64,000 bases of DNA from Thermoleophilia bacterium. Its GTDB lineage: Bacteria; Actinomycetota; Thermoleophilia; Gaiellales; Gaiellaceae. The stretch covers positions 23,315-87,314 of the forward strand of contig JADLFG010000007.1 of assembly GCA_020845695.1 (NCBI GenBank), read 5' to 3'. Positions 41,157 to 49,717 of this stretch are shown piece after piece; the stretch's first letter is position 1, and each line of letters opens with the position of its first letter. The translations under genes were made by a program, and so were the position numbers. A model generated the notes under the pieces. It saw only the letters and a list, made by a program, of their open reading frames with translations, was not told where the DNA came from and did not search any database.

Positions 41157-41832
41157 GGTCGCGGGGGTCGACCGGATCGGCCCCTACCGGCTCGTGCGCC
41201 TGGAGCGGGGCGGGCTCGACGCGGGCGAGCCCGGGCAGTTCTTCATGCTCGAGGCGCCCGGGCGGCTGCTGCCCCGTCCGATGAGCGTCTGCCTCGCGCG
41301 GCCGGGCGAGCTGGCGTTCCTGATCGACCCGATCGGGCCGGGCACGCGGGCGCTGGCCGCGCTCGAGCGGGGTGAGGAGATCGGGCTGCTCGGGCCGCTC
41401 GGCCGCGGCTTCCGTCTCGATGTCGCGCGCCCGCTGCTCGTCGGCGGCGGCGTCGGCGTAGCGCCGCTCCCCTACCTGTCGGAGCGGCTCGGCGGCCCGC
41501 CGGCCGTGCTCGGGTTCCGCACCTCCTCGCACGCCGAGGCGGCGGCGCTGCTGCCCGGGGCCGAGGTGGTGATCGACCCGGTGCTCGTGACCGAGGCGAT
41601 GCCGGCCGGGCACGACGTGCTCGCCTGCGGGCCGGAGCCGATGCTGCGGGCGGTCGCTGCCGTCTGCCCGGACGCGCAGCTCGCGTGGGAGGCCCCGATG
41701 GCGTGCGGTTTCGGCGCGTGCTTCGGCTGCGTGGTCGAGCTCGACGGGCGCCTCGAGCGCCTCTGCGTCGAGGGGCCCGTCGTCGCGGGTCGCCGCGTCG
41801 CCGGCACGAGTCCGGCGGGGGCGGGCCGGTGA
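41137..41832 (+). CDS. pyrK: Dihydroorotate dehydrogenase electron transfer subunit
   Basis: 231 residues. FAD/NAD-binding ferredoxin-reductase fold ([60 protein letters not shown]) and a C-terminal 2Fe-2S site: [15 protein letters not shown] plus ERLCVEG. Passes electrons from PyrD to NAD. No ATG or GTG precedes the domain; the best start is TTG 41137, 5-8 nt behind AGGAACGGG and overlapping carB by 20 bp. A slightly later start cannot be excluded. Confidence 0.9.
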   Translation: MRRERRKVAGVDRIGPYRLVRLERGGLDAGEPGQFFMLEAPGRLLPRPMSVCLARPGELAFLIDPIGPGTRALAALERGEEIGLLGPLGRGFRLDVARPLLVGGGVGVAPLPYLSERLGGPPAVLGFRTSSHAEAAALLPGAEVVIDPVLVTEAMPAGHDVLACGPEPMLRAVAAVCPDAQLAWEAPMACGFGACFGCVVELDGRLERLCVEGPVVAGRRVAGTSPAGAGR

Positions 41833-42734
41833 TCCCCGTCCTGAACGCGTCCGGCTGCCTGGACGCGCTGACGGCGCCGGACGTCGCCCGGACGCTCGAC
41901 GCGTACGTGACGAAGACGGTCACGCCGCTGCCGCGGGAGGGCAACCGGCCACCGCGAATCGCCGAGACGGACGTCGGGATGCTGAACTCGATCGGGCTCG
42001 CCAACCCGGGCATCGACGCGTTCCTCCGCGATTACCTGCCGAGGCTCGCGGAGCTCGGCGTCCCGCTCTGGGTCTCCGCCGGAGGCTTCTCCGCCGCCGA
42101 CTACGCGCACGTCTGCTCCCGGCTCGACCGCCGCGACGAGGTGGGGACGATCGAGCTCAACCTCTCCTGCCCGAACGTCGACGCGCCCGAGGAGGACGCG
42201 CTCGACATCGTCCGCGCCGCCCGCGGGGCGACCGGGAAGCTCCTCTACGCGAAGCTGTCGCCCTCCCTGCCGGACGTACCCGCCGTCGCCGCCGCGCTCG
42301 TCGCGGCCGGGGTCGACGGGCTCACGCTCGTGAACACGCTGCGCGGGCTCGCGCTCGATCCCGCGACGCTGCGACCGCGGCTCGCGGCCGGAGCCGGCGG
42401 GCTGTCCGGGCCGGCGCTGCGGCCGGTCGCGCTGGCGGCCGTGTGGGCCTGCGCCCGCGCCGTCGACGTGCCGATCGTGGGCGTCGGCGGTGTCGCCTGC
42501 GGGCGGGACGCGCTCGAGCTCGTGGCGGCGGGCGCCGCCGCCGTCGCGGTCGGCACGGCCCTGTTTGCCGATCCGGGAGCGGCCGCCCGGATCCGGGCCG
42601 AGCTCGCGGCCAGCGGGGCCTCCGCGCGCGCGCGGCCGCGGGCCGGCGCCGGCGGTGTCCGGACCGGACCTGGCAGGGGTCAGACCCCGGGGTCTGACCC
42701 CGCCGGCGGCGGCGACCGAAAAAGCGCCGATTAG
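41829..42734 (+). CDS. pyrD: Dihydroorotate dehydrogenase, class 1B catalytic subunit
   Basis: 301 residues. FMN TIM barrel with VTKTVTPLPREGNRPPRIAET (truncated in display by its parts: VTKTVT, PREGNRPPRI), GMLNSIGLANPG, active-site loop ELNLSCPNVD (catalytic Cys), YAKLSPSLPDV, TLVNTLRGLALD, GGLSGPALRPVAL, VGVGGVACGRDALEL and AVAVGTALFADPGA. It pairs with PyrK. The C-terminal 24 or so residues are abnormal: the ORF runs through a 26-bp palindromic repeat that encodes GQTPGSDP, so the natural C-terminus was probably lengthened by the element. Position normally held by pyrF in actinobacterial loci is empty. Confidence 0.94.
   Translation: MIPVLNASGCLDALTAPDVARTLDAYVTKTVTPLPREGNRPPRIAETDVGMLNSIGLANPGIDAFLRDYLPRLAELGVPLWVSAGGFSAADYAHVCSRLDRRDEVGTIELNLSCPNVDAPEEDALDIVRAARGATGKLLYAKLSPSLPDVPAVAAALVAAGVDGLTLVNTLRGLALDPATLRPRLAAGAGGLSGPALRPVALAAVWACARAVDVPIVGVGGVACGRDALELVAAGAAAVAVGTALFADPGAAARIRAELAASGASARARPRAGAGGVRTGPGRGQTPGSDPAGGGDRKSAD
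42676..42701. repeat. 26-bp perfect palindrome inside the pyrD 3' end
   Basis: GGGGTCAGACCCC followed directly by its mirror GGGGTCTGACCCC, identical to the core at 3261-3286. It lies within the last codons of pyrD and encodes GQTPGSDP. A small extra hairpin, CGGGA-AAA-TCCCG (42737-42749), follows the stop codon. Confidence 0.85.
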
Positions 42735-42751
42735 CACGGGAAAATCCCGGG

Positions 42752-42787
42752 TTGAAGCGTGCCGCCGCGCTGCTAGAATCCCGCGCC
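42752..42787 (+). promoter_or_regulatory. mihF promoter TTGAAG-16-TAGAAT
   Basis: TTGAAG (42752-42757), 16-bp spacer, TAGAAT (42774-42779), then 8 nt to the ATG. A clean promoter in the only gap of the pyr-coaBC region, so mihF-gmk-rpoZ-coaBC is a separate transcript. Confidence 0.7.
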
Positions 42788-43117
42788 ATGGCGGCGCCCA
42801 AGACGCAGAACCAGGCTCCGTCCCGGTCGCTCGACCAGCGCATGGACGCGCTGCGACGCGCCAACGACGTTCGCGTCAGGCGCGCGCAGCTCAAAAAGGA
42901 CCTGAAGAACGGGAAGGTGCAGGTCGAGGCGATCCTCTCGGACCCGCCCGAGTACGTCGGCACCGCGAAGGTGATCGACATGCTGATGGCGGTGCCGAAG
43001 TTCGGGCGCGTGAAGGCGGCGCGCTTCCTCAACCAGTGCCGGATCAGTCCCTCGAAGACGATCGCCGGGCTCTCCGACCGCCAGCGGGACGAGCTCGTCA
43101 ACCTGCTGCGGCACTGA
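42788..43117 (+). CDS. mihF: Integration host factor, actinobacterial type (mIHF)
   Basis: 109 residues. Basic N-terminal tail (SRSLDQRMDALRRANDVRVRRAQLKKDLKNGK) and a helix-two-turn-helix S13-like domain (VPKFGRVKAARFLNQCRISPSKTIAGLSDRQRDELV), the signature of nucleoid protein mIHF. Bends DNA and organises the nucleoid. ATG chosen because it is 8 nt from TAGAAT; the open frame extends 12 codons upstream into the promoter. Upstream of gmk as in other actinobacteria. Confidence 0.94.
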   Translation: MAAPKTQNQAPSRSLDQRMDALRRANDVRVRRAQLKKDLKNGKVQVEAILSDPPEYVGTAKVIDMLMAVPKFGRVKAARFLNQCRISPSKTIAGLSDRQRDELVNLLRH

Positions 43118-43749
43118 CCGGGGCTCCGCCACCCAACCCCGGGGAGGGCCGGGAGCCGGCGGTCCCCGGGGGCAAGCTGTTCGTCGTCACGGGACCGTCG
43201 GGCGCCGGCAAGGGGACGCTGATCCGCGCCCTCGTCGAGCGACGGTCGGACGTCGAGGTGGCCGTGTCTGCGACGACGCGGCCGCGCCGGCCGGGCGAGG
43301 TGGACGGCCGGGACTACATCTTCCTCGCGGAGGACGAGTTCGACCGGCGGGTCGCGGCCGGCGAGTTCCTCGAGCACGTCGTCTACGTGTCGGGCCAGCG
43401 CTACGGCACGCTGCACGCCGAGGTCGATCGGATCCTCCGCGCGGGACGCAGCTGCATCCTCGAGCTCGAGACGCGGGGGGCGCGCGCCGTCGAGGCGATC
43501 AGACCCGAGACCGTGTCCGTCTTCATCGCCGCGCCCTCGTTCACCGAGCTGGAGCGGCGCCTGCGCGACCGCGCCACCGAGAGCGCCGGCGAGATCGGCG
43601 AGCGACTCGAGCTCGCTCGCAGCCAGATGGCCGAGGCGAGCCACTTCGACCACGTCGTCACGAACGACGACGTCGACCGGGCCGCCGCCGAACTCGACCG
43701 GCTGGTCGGCGCCGAGCTCGCGGCGGCCGGTACAATGGGCCCGCGATGA
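43114..43749 (+). CDS. gmk: Guanylate kinase, apparent CTG start
   Basis: Phosphorylates GMP to GDP. P-loop KLFVVTGPSGAGKGTLIRAL, GMP-binding VSATTRPRRPGEVDGRDYIFL and YGTLHAEVDRIL, lid RLRDRATESAGEI. 211 residues when begun at CTG 43114, which overlaps the mihF stop as CTGA. The frame has no ATG, GTG or TTG between that point and the P-loop, and upstream in-frame GTGs lie deep in mihF. A second possibility is the CTG of KLFVV, 4 nt after GGGGG, giving a very short N-terminus. Overlaps rpoZ (ATGA). Confidence 0.9.
   Translation: MTGAPPPNPGEGREPAVPGGKLFVVTGPSGAGKGTLIRALVERRSDVEVAVSATTRPRRPGEVDGRDYIFLAEDEFDRRVAAGEFLEHVVYVSGQRYGTLHAEVDRILRAGRSCILELETRGARAVEAIRPETVSVFIAAPSFTELERRLRDRATESAGEIGERLELARSQMAEASHFDHVVTNDDVDRAAAELDRLVGAELAAAGTMGPR
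43731..43736 (+). promoter_or_regulatory. Possible internal promoter for rpoZ, -10 TACAAT
   Basis: TACAAT in the last codons of gmk, 9 nt before the rpoZ ATG; would give an almost leaderless rpoZ-coaBC transcript. Confidence 0.4.
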
Positions 43750-43976
43750 TCAACCAGCGGCTCGACTCCCTGCTTCGGAGCGCCAGCTCCCGCTACGCGC
43801 TCGTGATCGCGGCGGCCAAGCGCGCCCGCCAGATCAACAACTACCACCACCAGCTCGGGGAGGGGACGTTCGACGAGCTCCCCCCGCCGCTCGTCGAGTC
43901 GCGCTCGAAGAACTACCTGACGATCGCACTCGAGGAGATCGAGCAGGGGAAGATCGAGGTCCGCCACTCCGGCTGA
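43746..43976 (+). CDS. rpoZ: RNA polymerase omega subunit
   Basis: 76 residues with the conserved omega core SSRYALVIAAAKRARQINNYH and the downstream KNYLTIALEEIEQGKIEV. Helps assembly of the beta' subunit and, in some bacteria, ppGpp response. ATGA overlap with gmk; typical gmk-rpoZ-coaBC order. Confidence 0.95.
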   Translation: MINQRLDSLLRSASSRYALVIAAAKRARQINNYHHQLGEGTFDELPPPLVESRSKNYLTIALEEIEQGKIEVRHSG

Positions 43977-44013
43977 TGCTCGCCCCGAAGGGGCCCGCCC
44001 GGCCCGTTCGCTC

Positions 44014-45171
44014 ATGGCCCGCGTCATCCTCGGAGTCACCGGTGGCATCGCGGCCTACAAGGCCTGCGAGCTCGTGCGGCTGCTCGTGCGGGCCGGCCAC
44101 GAGGTCATGCCCGTCCTGACCCCGGACGCCGAGCGCTTCGTCACGGCACGGACCTTCGAGGCGCTGGCGCGGCGGGAACGGCCGCGGGATCTCTACCCGC
44201 ACCTCGTCCGGGCCGACCTGCTCCTGATCGCGCCCCTGTCGGCGAACACGCTCGCGAAGCTGGCGCACGGGCTGGCCGACAACGTCCTCACCGAGCTCGC
44301 GCTCGCCTACCGGGGGCCCGTGCTCGCGGCGCCGGCGATGAACGCCCGGATGTGGGAACATCCGGCGACGCAGGCCAACGCGGCGCTCGTGCGTGGGCGC
44401 GGCATCGAGCTCTTCGGGCCCGAAACCGGGGAGCTGGCCGAGGGCGAGCGGGGCGTCGGTCGGATGAGCGAGCCGCCCGCGATTGCGGCCCGCGTCGCCG
44501 TCCTGCTCGGCGCGAGCGGGGCGCTGCGCGGGCGCAGCGTCGTCGTCACCGCCGGGGGGCCGCGCGAGCCGCTCGACACCGTTCGCTACCTCGGCAATCG
44601 CTCGAGCGGCCGGATGGGCGTCGCGATCGCCGCGGAGGCGCAGCGCCGCGGCGCCGACGTGACCCTGCTCGCGGCCAACCTGGCGGTGCCGGCGCCGACC
44701 GGCGTCGACGTGGTCGCGACCCCGACCGCGGCCGACCTCGAGCGCGAGGCGCTCGCCCGCGCCGGGGCGGACGTGATCGTGATGGCGGCCGCCGTCGCCG
44801 ACTACCGGCCCGCGGGCCCGCTCGCGACCAAGCGCAAGAAGGACGGCCGGCCCTGGACGGTCGAGCTCGAGCCGACCGCCGACATCCTCGCCCGGCTCGG
44901 CGGCTCCCGGCGCCCCGGGCAGGTGCTCGTCGGCTTCGCCGCGGACGAGGGACCGTCGGGCCTCGCGTCGGCCCGCGCGAAGCGGGAGCGCAAGGGCGTC
45001 GACCTCGTCGTCTTCAACGACGTGTCCGTTCCGGGCATTGGCTTCGAGGCCGACGACAACGAGGTGACGCTCGTACGGGCCGCCGGCGAGCGCCGGGTCG
45101 AGAAGGCCAGCAAGGACACGTGCGCCGTCGCTATCCTCGACGAGATCGAGGCGCTCCTGGGAGGAGGATGA
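44014..45171 (+). CDS. coaBC: Bifunctional phosphopantothenoylcysteine decarboxylase / phosphopantothenate-cysteine ligase
   Basis: 385 residues, coenzyme A synthesis. N-terminal flavoprotein CoaC: ILGVTGGIAAYKACELVRLL, IAPLSANTLAKLAHGLADN, PAMNARMWEHP. C-terminal CoaB: VVVTAGGPREPLDTVRYLGNRSSGRMGVAIA (in parts), AAAVADYRP, KRKKDGRPW and VFNDVSVPGIGF. Two oddities in CoaC: the position of the E. coli active-site Cys (ACG before the GRM) is Glu (LAEGERGVGRM), and the segment around the active-site His (YPHLVRADLL) is about 4 residues shorter than in E. coli. Cysteine loss here may be an actinobacterial variant. Confidence 0.93.
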   Translation: MARVILGVTGGIAAYKACELVRLLVRAGHEVMPVLTPDAERFVTARTFEALARRERPRDLYPHLVRADLLLIAPLSANTLAKLAHGLADNVLTELALAYRGPVLAAPAMNARMWEHPATQANAALVRGRGIELFGPETGELAEGERGVGRMSEPPAIAARVAVLLGASGALRGRSVVVTAGGPREPLDTVRYLGNRSSGRMGVAIAAEAQRRGADVTLLAANLAVPAPTGVDVVATPTAADLEREALARAGADVIVMAAAVADYRPAGPLATKRKKDGRPWTVELEPTADILARLGGSRRPGQVLVGFAADEGPSGLASARAKRERKGVDLVVFNDVSVPGIGFEADDNEVTLVRAAGERRVEKASKDTCAVAILDEIEALLGGG

Positions 45172-46154
45172 TGGACGGAGAGCTCGCCAGGGCGCCCGAG
45201 CGGCCGGAGGCGGTGGAGGCCGCCGCGGCGCAGCAGCTCGCCGGCCGGGTGATCGATAACCTGGGGCTCGTCGTCCACGCGCCCGAGCAGACCCTCCAGC
45301 TCGTCGTCCTCTGCCTCCTCGCCGAGGGGCACGTGATCATCGAGGACTTCCCGGGTGTCGGCAAGACGACGCTCGCGAAGGCGCTCGCCCGCTCCGTCGG
45401 CTGCTCGTTCTCGCGGCTGCAGTTCACGCCCGACCTCTTGCCCTCGGACGTCACCGGCGTGAGCGTCTACGACCAGCGAACGAACGAGTTCGAGTTCCGC
45501 CCCGGCCCCGTGTTCGCGAACCTCCTGCTCGTGGACGAGATCAACCGGGCCTCGCCGAAGACGCAGGCGGCGCTGCTCGAGTGCATGCAGGAGCACCAGG
45601 TGACGGCGGACGGGTTCTCCTACCGGCTCGAGCGCCCGTTCATGGTGATCGCGACCCAGAACCCGATCGAGTACGAGGGTACGTACCCGTTGCCGGAGGC
45701 CGAGCTCGACCGCTTCAGCATGCGCGTCTCGATCGGCTACCCGCCGCTCGCGGAGGAGGCGCGGATGCTGACCGAGCAGACCGGCGACGATCCGCTCGAG
45801 GCGCTACGCCCGGTCGCGAGCCGGGAGGGGCTGCTCGGCTCGATCGAGGCGGCCCGCCGGGTCTACGTCGAGGAGAGCCTGAGCCGCTACGTCGTCGCGC
45901 TGCTGCGCCACACCCGCAGCGAGAGCCGCCTCCACCTGGGCGCGAGTCCCCGTGCCGGGATCGCCCTCCTGCGCGTCGCGAAGGCGCGGGCGCTGTGGGA
46001 GGGTCGCGACTACGTCGTCCCCGATGACGTCAAGGCGGTCGCGCCGGCCGTGCTCGCCCACCGGCTGATCCTCGCCCCCGAGGCGCGCTCCGCCGGGCTC
46101 GACGCCTCGGCGCTCGTCGAGGACGTCGTCGAGCGGACGCCGGTTCCGGTGTGA
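45168..46154 (+). CDS. MoxR-family AAA+ ATPase
   Basis: 328 residues. MoxR signatures: EDFPGVGKTTLAKALARS (Walker A), RLQFTPDLLPSDVTGVSV, FRPGPVFANLLLVDEINRA (Walker B), QAALLECMQEHQVT, ATQNPIEYEGTYPLPEAELDRF and GASPRAGIALLR. MoxR ATPases act as chaperone-like activators of metal-cofactor or cell-envelope enzymes together with DUF58 and VWA proteins. Two adjacent ATGs; the first overlaps the coaBC stop (ATGA) behind GGGAGGAGG. First of the MoxR-DUF58-transglutaminase set. Confidence 0.92.
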   Translation: MMDGELARAPERPEAVEAAAAQQLAGRVIDNLGLVVHAPEQTLQLVVLCLLAEGHVIIEDFPGVGKTTLAKALARSVGCSFSRLQFTPDLLPSDVTGVSVYDQRTNEFEFRPGPVFANLLLVDEINRASPKTQAALLECMQEHQVTADGFSYRLERPFMVIATQNPIEYEGTYPLPEAELDRFSMRVSIGYPPLAEEARMLTEQTGDDPLEALRPVASREGLLGSIEAARRVYVEESLSRYVVALLRHTRSESRLHLGASPRAGIALLRVAKARALWEGRDYVVPDDVKAVAPAVLAHRLILAPEARSAGLDASALVEDVVERTPVPV

Positions 46155-46197
46155 GCCCCGGGCGCTCGCGGGGCGCCCGGCAGGCGGGGGCCGGCCC

Positions 46198-47421
46198 GTG
46201 CTGAGCGACCGCGGCCGCTTCGCGCTCGCGCTCGGCGCCGCCGCCTACGTGGCCGGCTGGGCGTTCGGCTCGCCAGCGCTCTACCCGGTCGCGCTCGGCC
46301 TCGTGCTCGGCACCGTCGCCGGGGTCGCCTGGGTGCGCACCCGGGTGCGGCCCTCGAGGCTGCGCAGGCTCGTGAGCGGCACCCAAGTGGCCGGCGACGA
46401 CATCGACGTCCGGCTCGAGGTGGCCGCGACCGGCCGGTTCGTGCCCCGCACCCTCGACGCGAGCGAGCGGCTCGCCGGGCTCGGCGAGCGCGCGGTGCGG
46501 CTCGAGCGCCAGGATGCCCGTCTCGTCGGCGAATACGTTCTCGCCGGCGTTCCTCGCGGACGCTACGTGTTCGCCCCGCTCCGGATCGAGCACGAGGACC
46601 CGTTCGCGCTGGCGCGCCTGGAGCTCGAGCTTCCCGCCGCCGACGCTCTCCTCGTCTACCCGCGCCTCGTCGAGCTGACCGCGCTCTTCTCGGAGTCCGG
46701 GCGGCGCCAGCGGGAGGGACGCCGCCTGCTCGTGCGGCGGCCGAGCGGCTTCGAACTGCACAGCGTCCGCGCGTACGAGCCGGGCGAGTCGCTGCGCCGC
46801 GTCCACTGGCCGACGACGGCCCGCCGCGGGCAGTTGATGGTCAAGGATCTCGAGGACTCGCCGCGGGACGAGGCGCTCGTCGTCCTCGACGCGGACGCCG
46901 GGCCCGTGGCCGGGGTCGCCCCGGAGACGAGCTTCGAGCTGGCCGTCAGCGCGGCCGGGTCGCTGCTGCGCGCGTACGCGGCGCGCGGTCGCCGCTGCGG
47001 GATCGCCGTCAACGGCGCCGTCGCTCGCCACCAGCCGATCGAGTCGCTCGCGATCGGGTGGGAGGCCGCGCTCGAGCTCCTCGCCACCGTCCAGCCCGAC
47101 GGGCGCACGCCGGTCGCGGCCCTGCTCGCGGAAGGCACGGGGTTCGCCGCCGGCGCGGTCGAGCTCTGTCTCGTCACGTCGTCGCTGCCGCCGCGGCTCG
47201 CCGATCGCCTTCTCCAGCGCGCCGTCTCGCGACGCGGCACGTCGGTCGTGTTCGTCGATCCGGCAAGCTTCGCGGACGGGGCGACGTCTCCACCCGTCGA
47301 TACCCGCGCGCAGCTCGCGCGGCTCGACCACGCCGGCATCCCCGTCTGCGTGCTGCGACACGGCGACGAGCTCGGGCTCGCGCTCGGGCCCGCGTTCGCC
47401 TCGGAGGCGGCCGGTGACTAG
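46198..47421 (+). CDS. DUF58 domain membrane protein
   Basis: 407 residues. Two N-terminal membrane segments (residues about 8-45: FALALGAAAYVAGWAFG and ALGLVLGTVAGVAWV), a beta-rich middle, and the DUF58 motif RRPSGFELHSVRAYEPGESLRRVHWPTTARRGQLMVKDLE (in parts: VRAYEPGESLRRVHWPTTAR). C-terminal part is VWA-like (ALVVLDADAG). Usual partner of MoxR; the trio is thought to work in envelope or periplasmic maturation. Overlaps the transglutaminase gene by 8 bp. Confidence 0.9.
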   Translation: MLSDRGRFALALGAAAYVAGWAFGSPALYPVALGLVLGTVAGVAWVRTRVRPSRLRRLVSGTQVAGDDIDVRLEVAATGRFVPRTLDASERLAGLGERAVRLERQDARLVGEYVLAGVPRGRYVFAPLRIEHEDPFALARLELELPAADALLVYPRLVELTALFSESGRRQREGRRLLVRRPSGFELHSVRAYEPGESLRRVHWPTTARRGQLMVKDLEDSPRDEALVVLDADAGPVAGVAPETSFELAVSAAGSLLRAYAARGRRCGIAVNGAVARHQPIESLAIGWEAALELLATVQPDGRTPVAALLAEGTGFAAGAVELCLVTSSLPPRLADRLLQRAVSRRGTSVVFVDPASFADGATSPPVDTRAQLARLDHAGIPVCVLRHGDELGLALGPAFASEAAGD

Positions 47422-49717
47422 GGTGCTCGTGCCCGTCCTCGTCTGCACGGCGCTCGTGCCGGTCGCCTGGCTCGAGCTGGAGGCGACCGCCGAGTCGCCG
47501 TGGCGGCTCGGGGGCGCGCTCGCGCTGGCCCTCGCGCCGGCGCTCGTGCTCGCGGTGACCCGACGGCTGGCCGTGGCGCTCGCGGCGCTGCTCGCCGCCG
47601 GGCTCGGGGCGGCCAGCCTCGCCCTCGGCGTCCCGCTCACCGACATGCGCCCCGGCGGGGAGCGCGACTTCTTCGGGTCGATCGCCGCCGCCATGGCCGA
47701 CGGCTTTCTCGACGTGTACGAGGCGAGGGCGCCGTTCGACCGGGCCGACCACCCCGAGCTGGCGGGGCTCGTGCTGCTCGCCGTCTTCCTCGGCGTCGCC
47801 GCCGGCGCCCTGCTCGCGGTGAGGTGTCGGGTGCTGCCCTTCGCCCTCGTCCTCGTCGTCGCTGTTGGCGTGCCCGCGACGGTGGCCGTCGAGGGGGGGA
47901 TCGGCCGGCCGCTCCGGACCGGGGCGCTCGTGCTGGGCGGGCTGCTGATCTCGCTGTTCGTGTCCCGGGAGCGCGCCCCCGGTCTGCGCGCGACCGTGCC
48001 CGCGGTCGGCCTCGGCGCCGCCCTCGTCGCGGTCGCCATCGCCGTGTCGACGTCCGAGGCGGTGGCCAAGCCCTCGTTCGTCTCCTGGCAGCGCTGGGAT
48101 CTCTACGATCGGCCCAGCGATCCCGTCGGCGTGCGGTACGTGTGGGCGTCGAACTACGCCGGGATCACGTTTCCCGAGGAGCCGACCGTCGTCTTGCGCG
48201 TCGGGTCGTCCAAGCGCCCGCTCTACTGGCGGGCGACCACGCTCGACGAGTACACGGGCGTCGCCTGGCGGGAGCGCCTCCGGCCCGGCCCGCTCGCACG
48301 GGGCCTGGAGCTCGACGCGCTCGCCGGCGACCCGCTCGCGCCCGACGTCCCCGAGGACGACGAGAGCCTGATCCGCCAGGAGGTCGAGATCGTCGCGCTC
48401 GCAGACACCCACCTGCTCGCCGCCTCCCAGCCGGTGCGCTTCTCCCTGCCCGGCACGGCCGAGGTGGAGCTCGCCCCGGGCGGGGTCGTCCTCCAACCGG
48501 CCGGGCTCGAGCGCGGGCAGAGCTACACGGTCTGGAGCTACGCGCCGCGGATCGAGCCGAAGGAGCTCGCGGCGCTGCCGGCCGAGTACCCGGCTGAGCT
48601 CGCGCCCTACCTCGAGGTCATCCCGGACGTCACGTTCCCGGCGTTCGGGACGGCCGGGCACAACCGGGCCGTGCGGGCGCTCTTTCGCGAGCGGGCTGGC
48701 GATGAGCTGCTCGCCGCGTACGAGCCGGTCTATGGGCAGGCGCGGGAGCTCGTCGGCGCGGTCGAGAGCCCCTACCTGGCGGCCGTCACGCTCGAGAGCT
48801 GGTTTCGCCAGCAGGGGGGGTTCGTCTACGACGAGCGGCCCGAGCAGCCCGACGGCCAGGTGCCGCCGCTCGCCGACTTCATCCTGCGCACGCGGGAGGG
48901 CTACTGTCAGCACTACGCGGGCGCGATGGCGCTGATGCTGCGTCTGATCGGCATCCCGGCGCGCGTCGCGGCCGGCTTCACGAGCGGCGCCTACGACTCG
49001 GCTCGCGGCGAGTGGGTGGTGACCGACCACAACGCGCACACCTGGGTCGAGGTGTGGTTTCCGACCTACGGCTGGCTGACGTTCGATCCGACACCCGGCC
49101 GCGGCCGGCTCGAGGCGGCGTACGCGCCCTCGTCGATCGACTTCGAGGTCAACGACCTGAACGCGCTCGGCGTCGCTCCGAGCGCCCTGTCGCCGCTCCT
49201 GCGCGAGCAGCTCCTGCGGGCGGCGCGGGGCGCAACCGATCCGGACCGGGTCGGCGAGGGAGGGGGCGGCACGAACGAGACCGGGGCCGCCGGAGGGGAC
49301 GGGGGGCTCGGGCTGCCGCTGCTCGTGCTCGTCGCCGTCGCCGGCGCGGCCGCGCTGCCGCCGCTCGTCAAGCGCGCGGTTTCCATGGTGCGCTTCGCCG
49401 GCCGGGACCCGAGACGCACGGCCTCGGCTTGCAGGCGCGGGCTCGTCGGGTTCCTCGCCGACCAGCGCCTCGACGTCTCTCCCGGCGCCACCCTCGAGGA
49501 GCTCGGCTCGGCGCTCGAGCAGCGCTTCGGGGTCGACACGGCCCCGTTCGTCCGCGCTGCCGGGGCGGCTCGCTTCGGCCCGCCCGCGGTGGCGGCGGAG
49601 GCTGCCCGCCGCGCCCGGCGGGAGCTGGCCGCGCTCGAGCGCCAGCTTGCCCGCAGCCTCGGCGCCGGGCGTCGGGTGCGGGGGGCGTTCAGCCTGCGCT
49701 CGCTGGTGATCAGGTGA
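47414..49717 (+). CDS. Transglutaminase-like membrane protein (DUF3488/DUF4129 type)
   Basis: 767 residues. About six membrane helices in the first 220 residues, a large extracytoplasmic region with the transglutaminase-like triad (Cys about 498 in EGYCQHYAGAM, His about 541 in DHNAHTWVEVWF, Asp about 557 in FDPTPG), one more membrane segment (LPLLVLVAVAGAAALPPLV), and a cytoplasmic DUF4129-like tail (CRRGLVGFLADQRLDVSPGATLEELG). Completes the MoxR-DUF58-transglutaminase cluster; probably peptide-bond or isopeptide processing outside the membrane. Overlaps the TPR gene (GTGA). Confidence 0.92.
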   Translation: MTRVLVPVLVCTALVPVAWLELEATAESPWRLGGALALALAPALVLAVTRRLAVALAALLAAGLGAASLALGVPLTDMRPGGERDFFGSIAAAMADGFLDVYEARAPFDRADHPELAGLVLLAVFLGVAAGALLAVRCRVLPFALVLVVAVGVPATVAVEGGIGRPLRTGALVLGGLLISLFVSRERAPGLRATVPAVGLGAALVAVAIAVSTSEAVAKPSFVSWQRWDLYDRPSDPVGVRYVWASNYAGITFPEEPTVVLRVGSSKRPLYWRATTLDEYTGVAWRERLRPGPLARGLELDALAGDPLAPDVPEDDESLIRQEVEIVALADTHLLAASQPVRFSLPGTAEVELAPGGVVLQPAGLERGQSYTVWSYAPRIEPKELAALPAEYPAELAPYLEVIPDVTFPAFGTAGHNRAVRALFRERAGDELLAAYEPVYGQARELVGAVESPYLAAVTLESWFRQQGGFVYDERPEQPDGQVPPLADFILRTREGYCQHYAGAMALMLRLIGIPARVAAGFTSGAYDSARGEWVVTDHNAHTWVEVWFPTYGWLTFDPTPGRGRLEAAYAPSSIDFEVNDLNALGVAPSALSPLLREQLLRAARGATDPDRVGEGGGGTNETGAAGGDGGLGLPLLVLVAVAGAAALPPLVKRAVSMVRFAGRDPRRTASACRRGLVGFLADQRLDVSPGATLEELGSALEQRFGVDTAPFVRAAGAARFGPPAVAAEAARRARRELAALERQLARSLGAGRRVRGAFSLRSLVIR

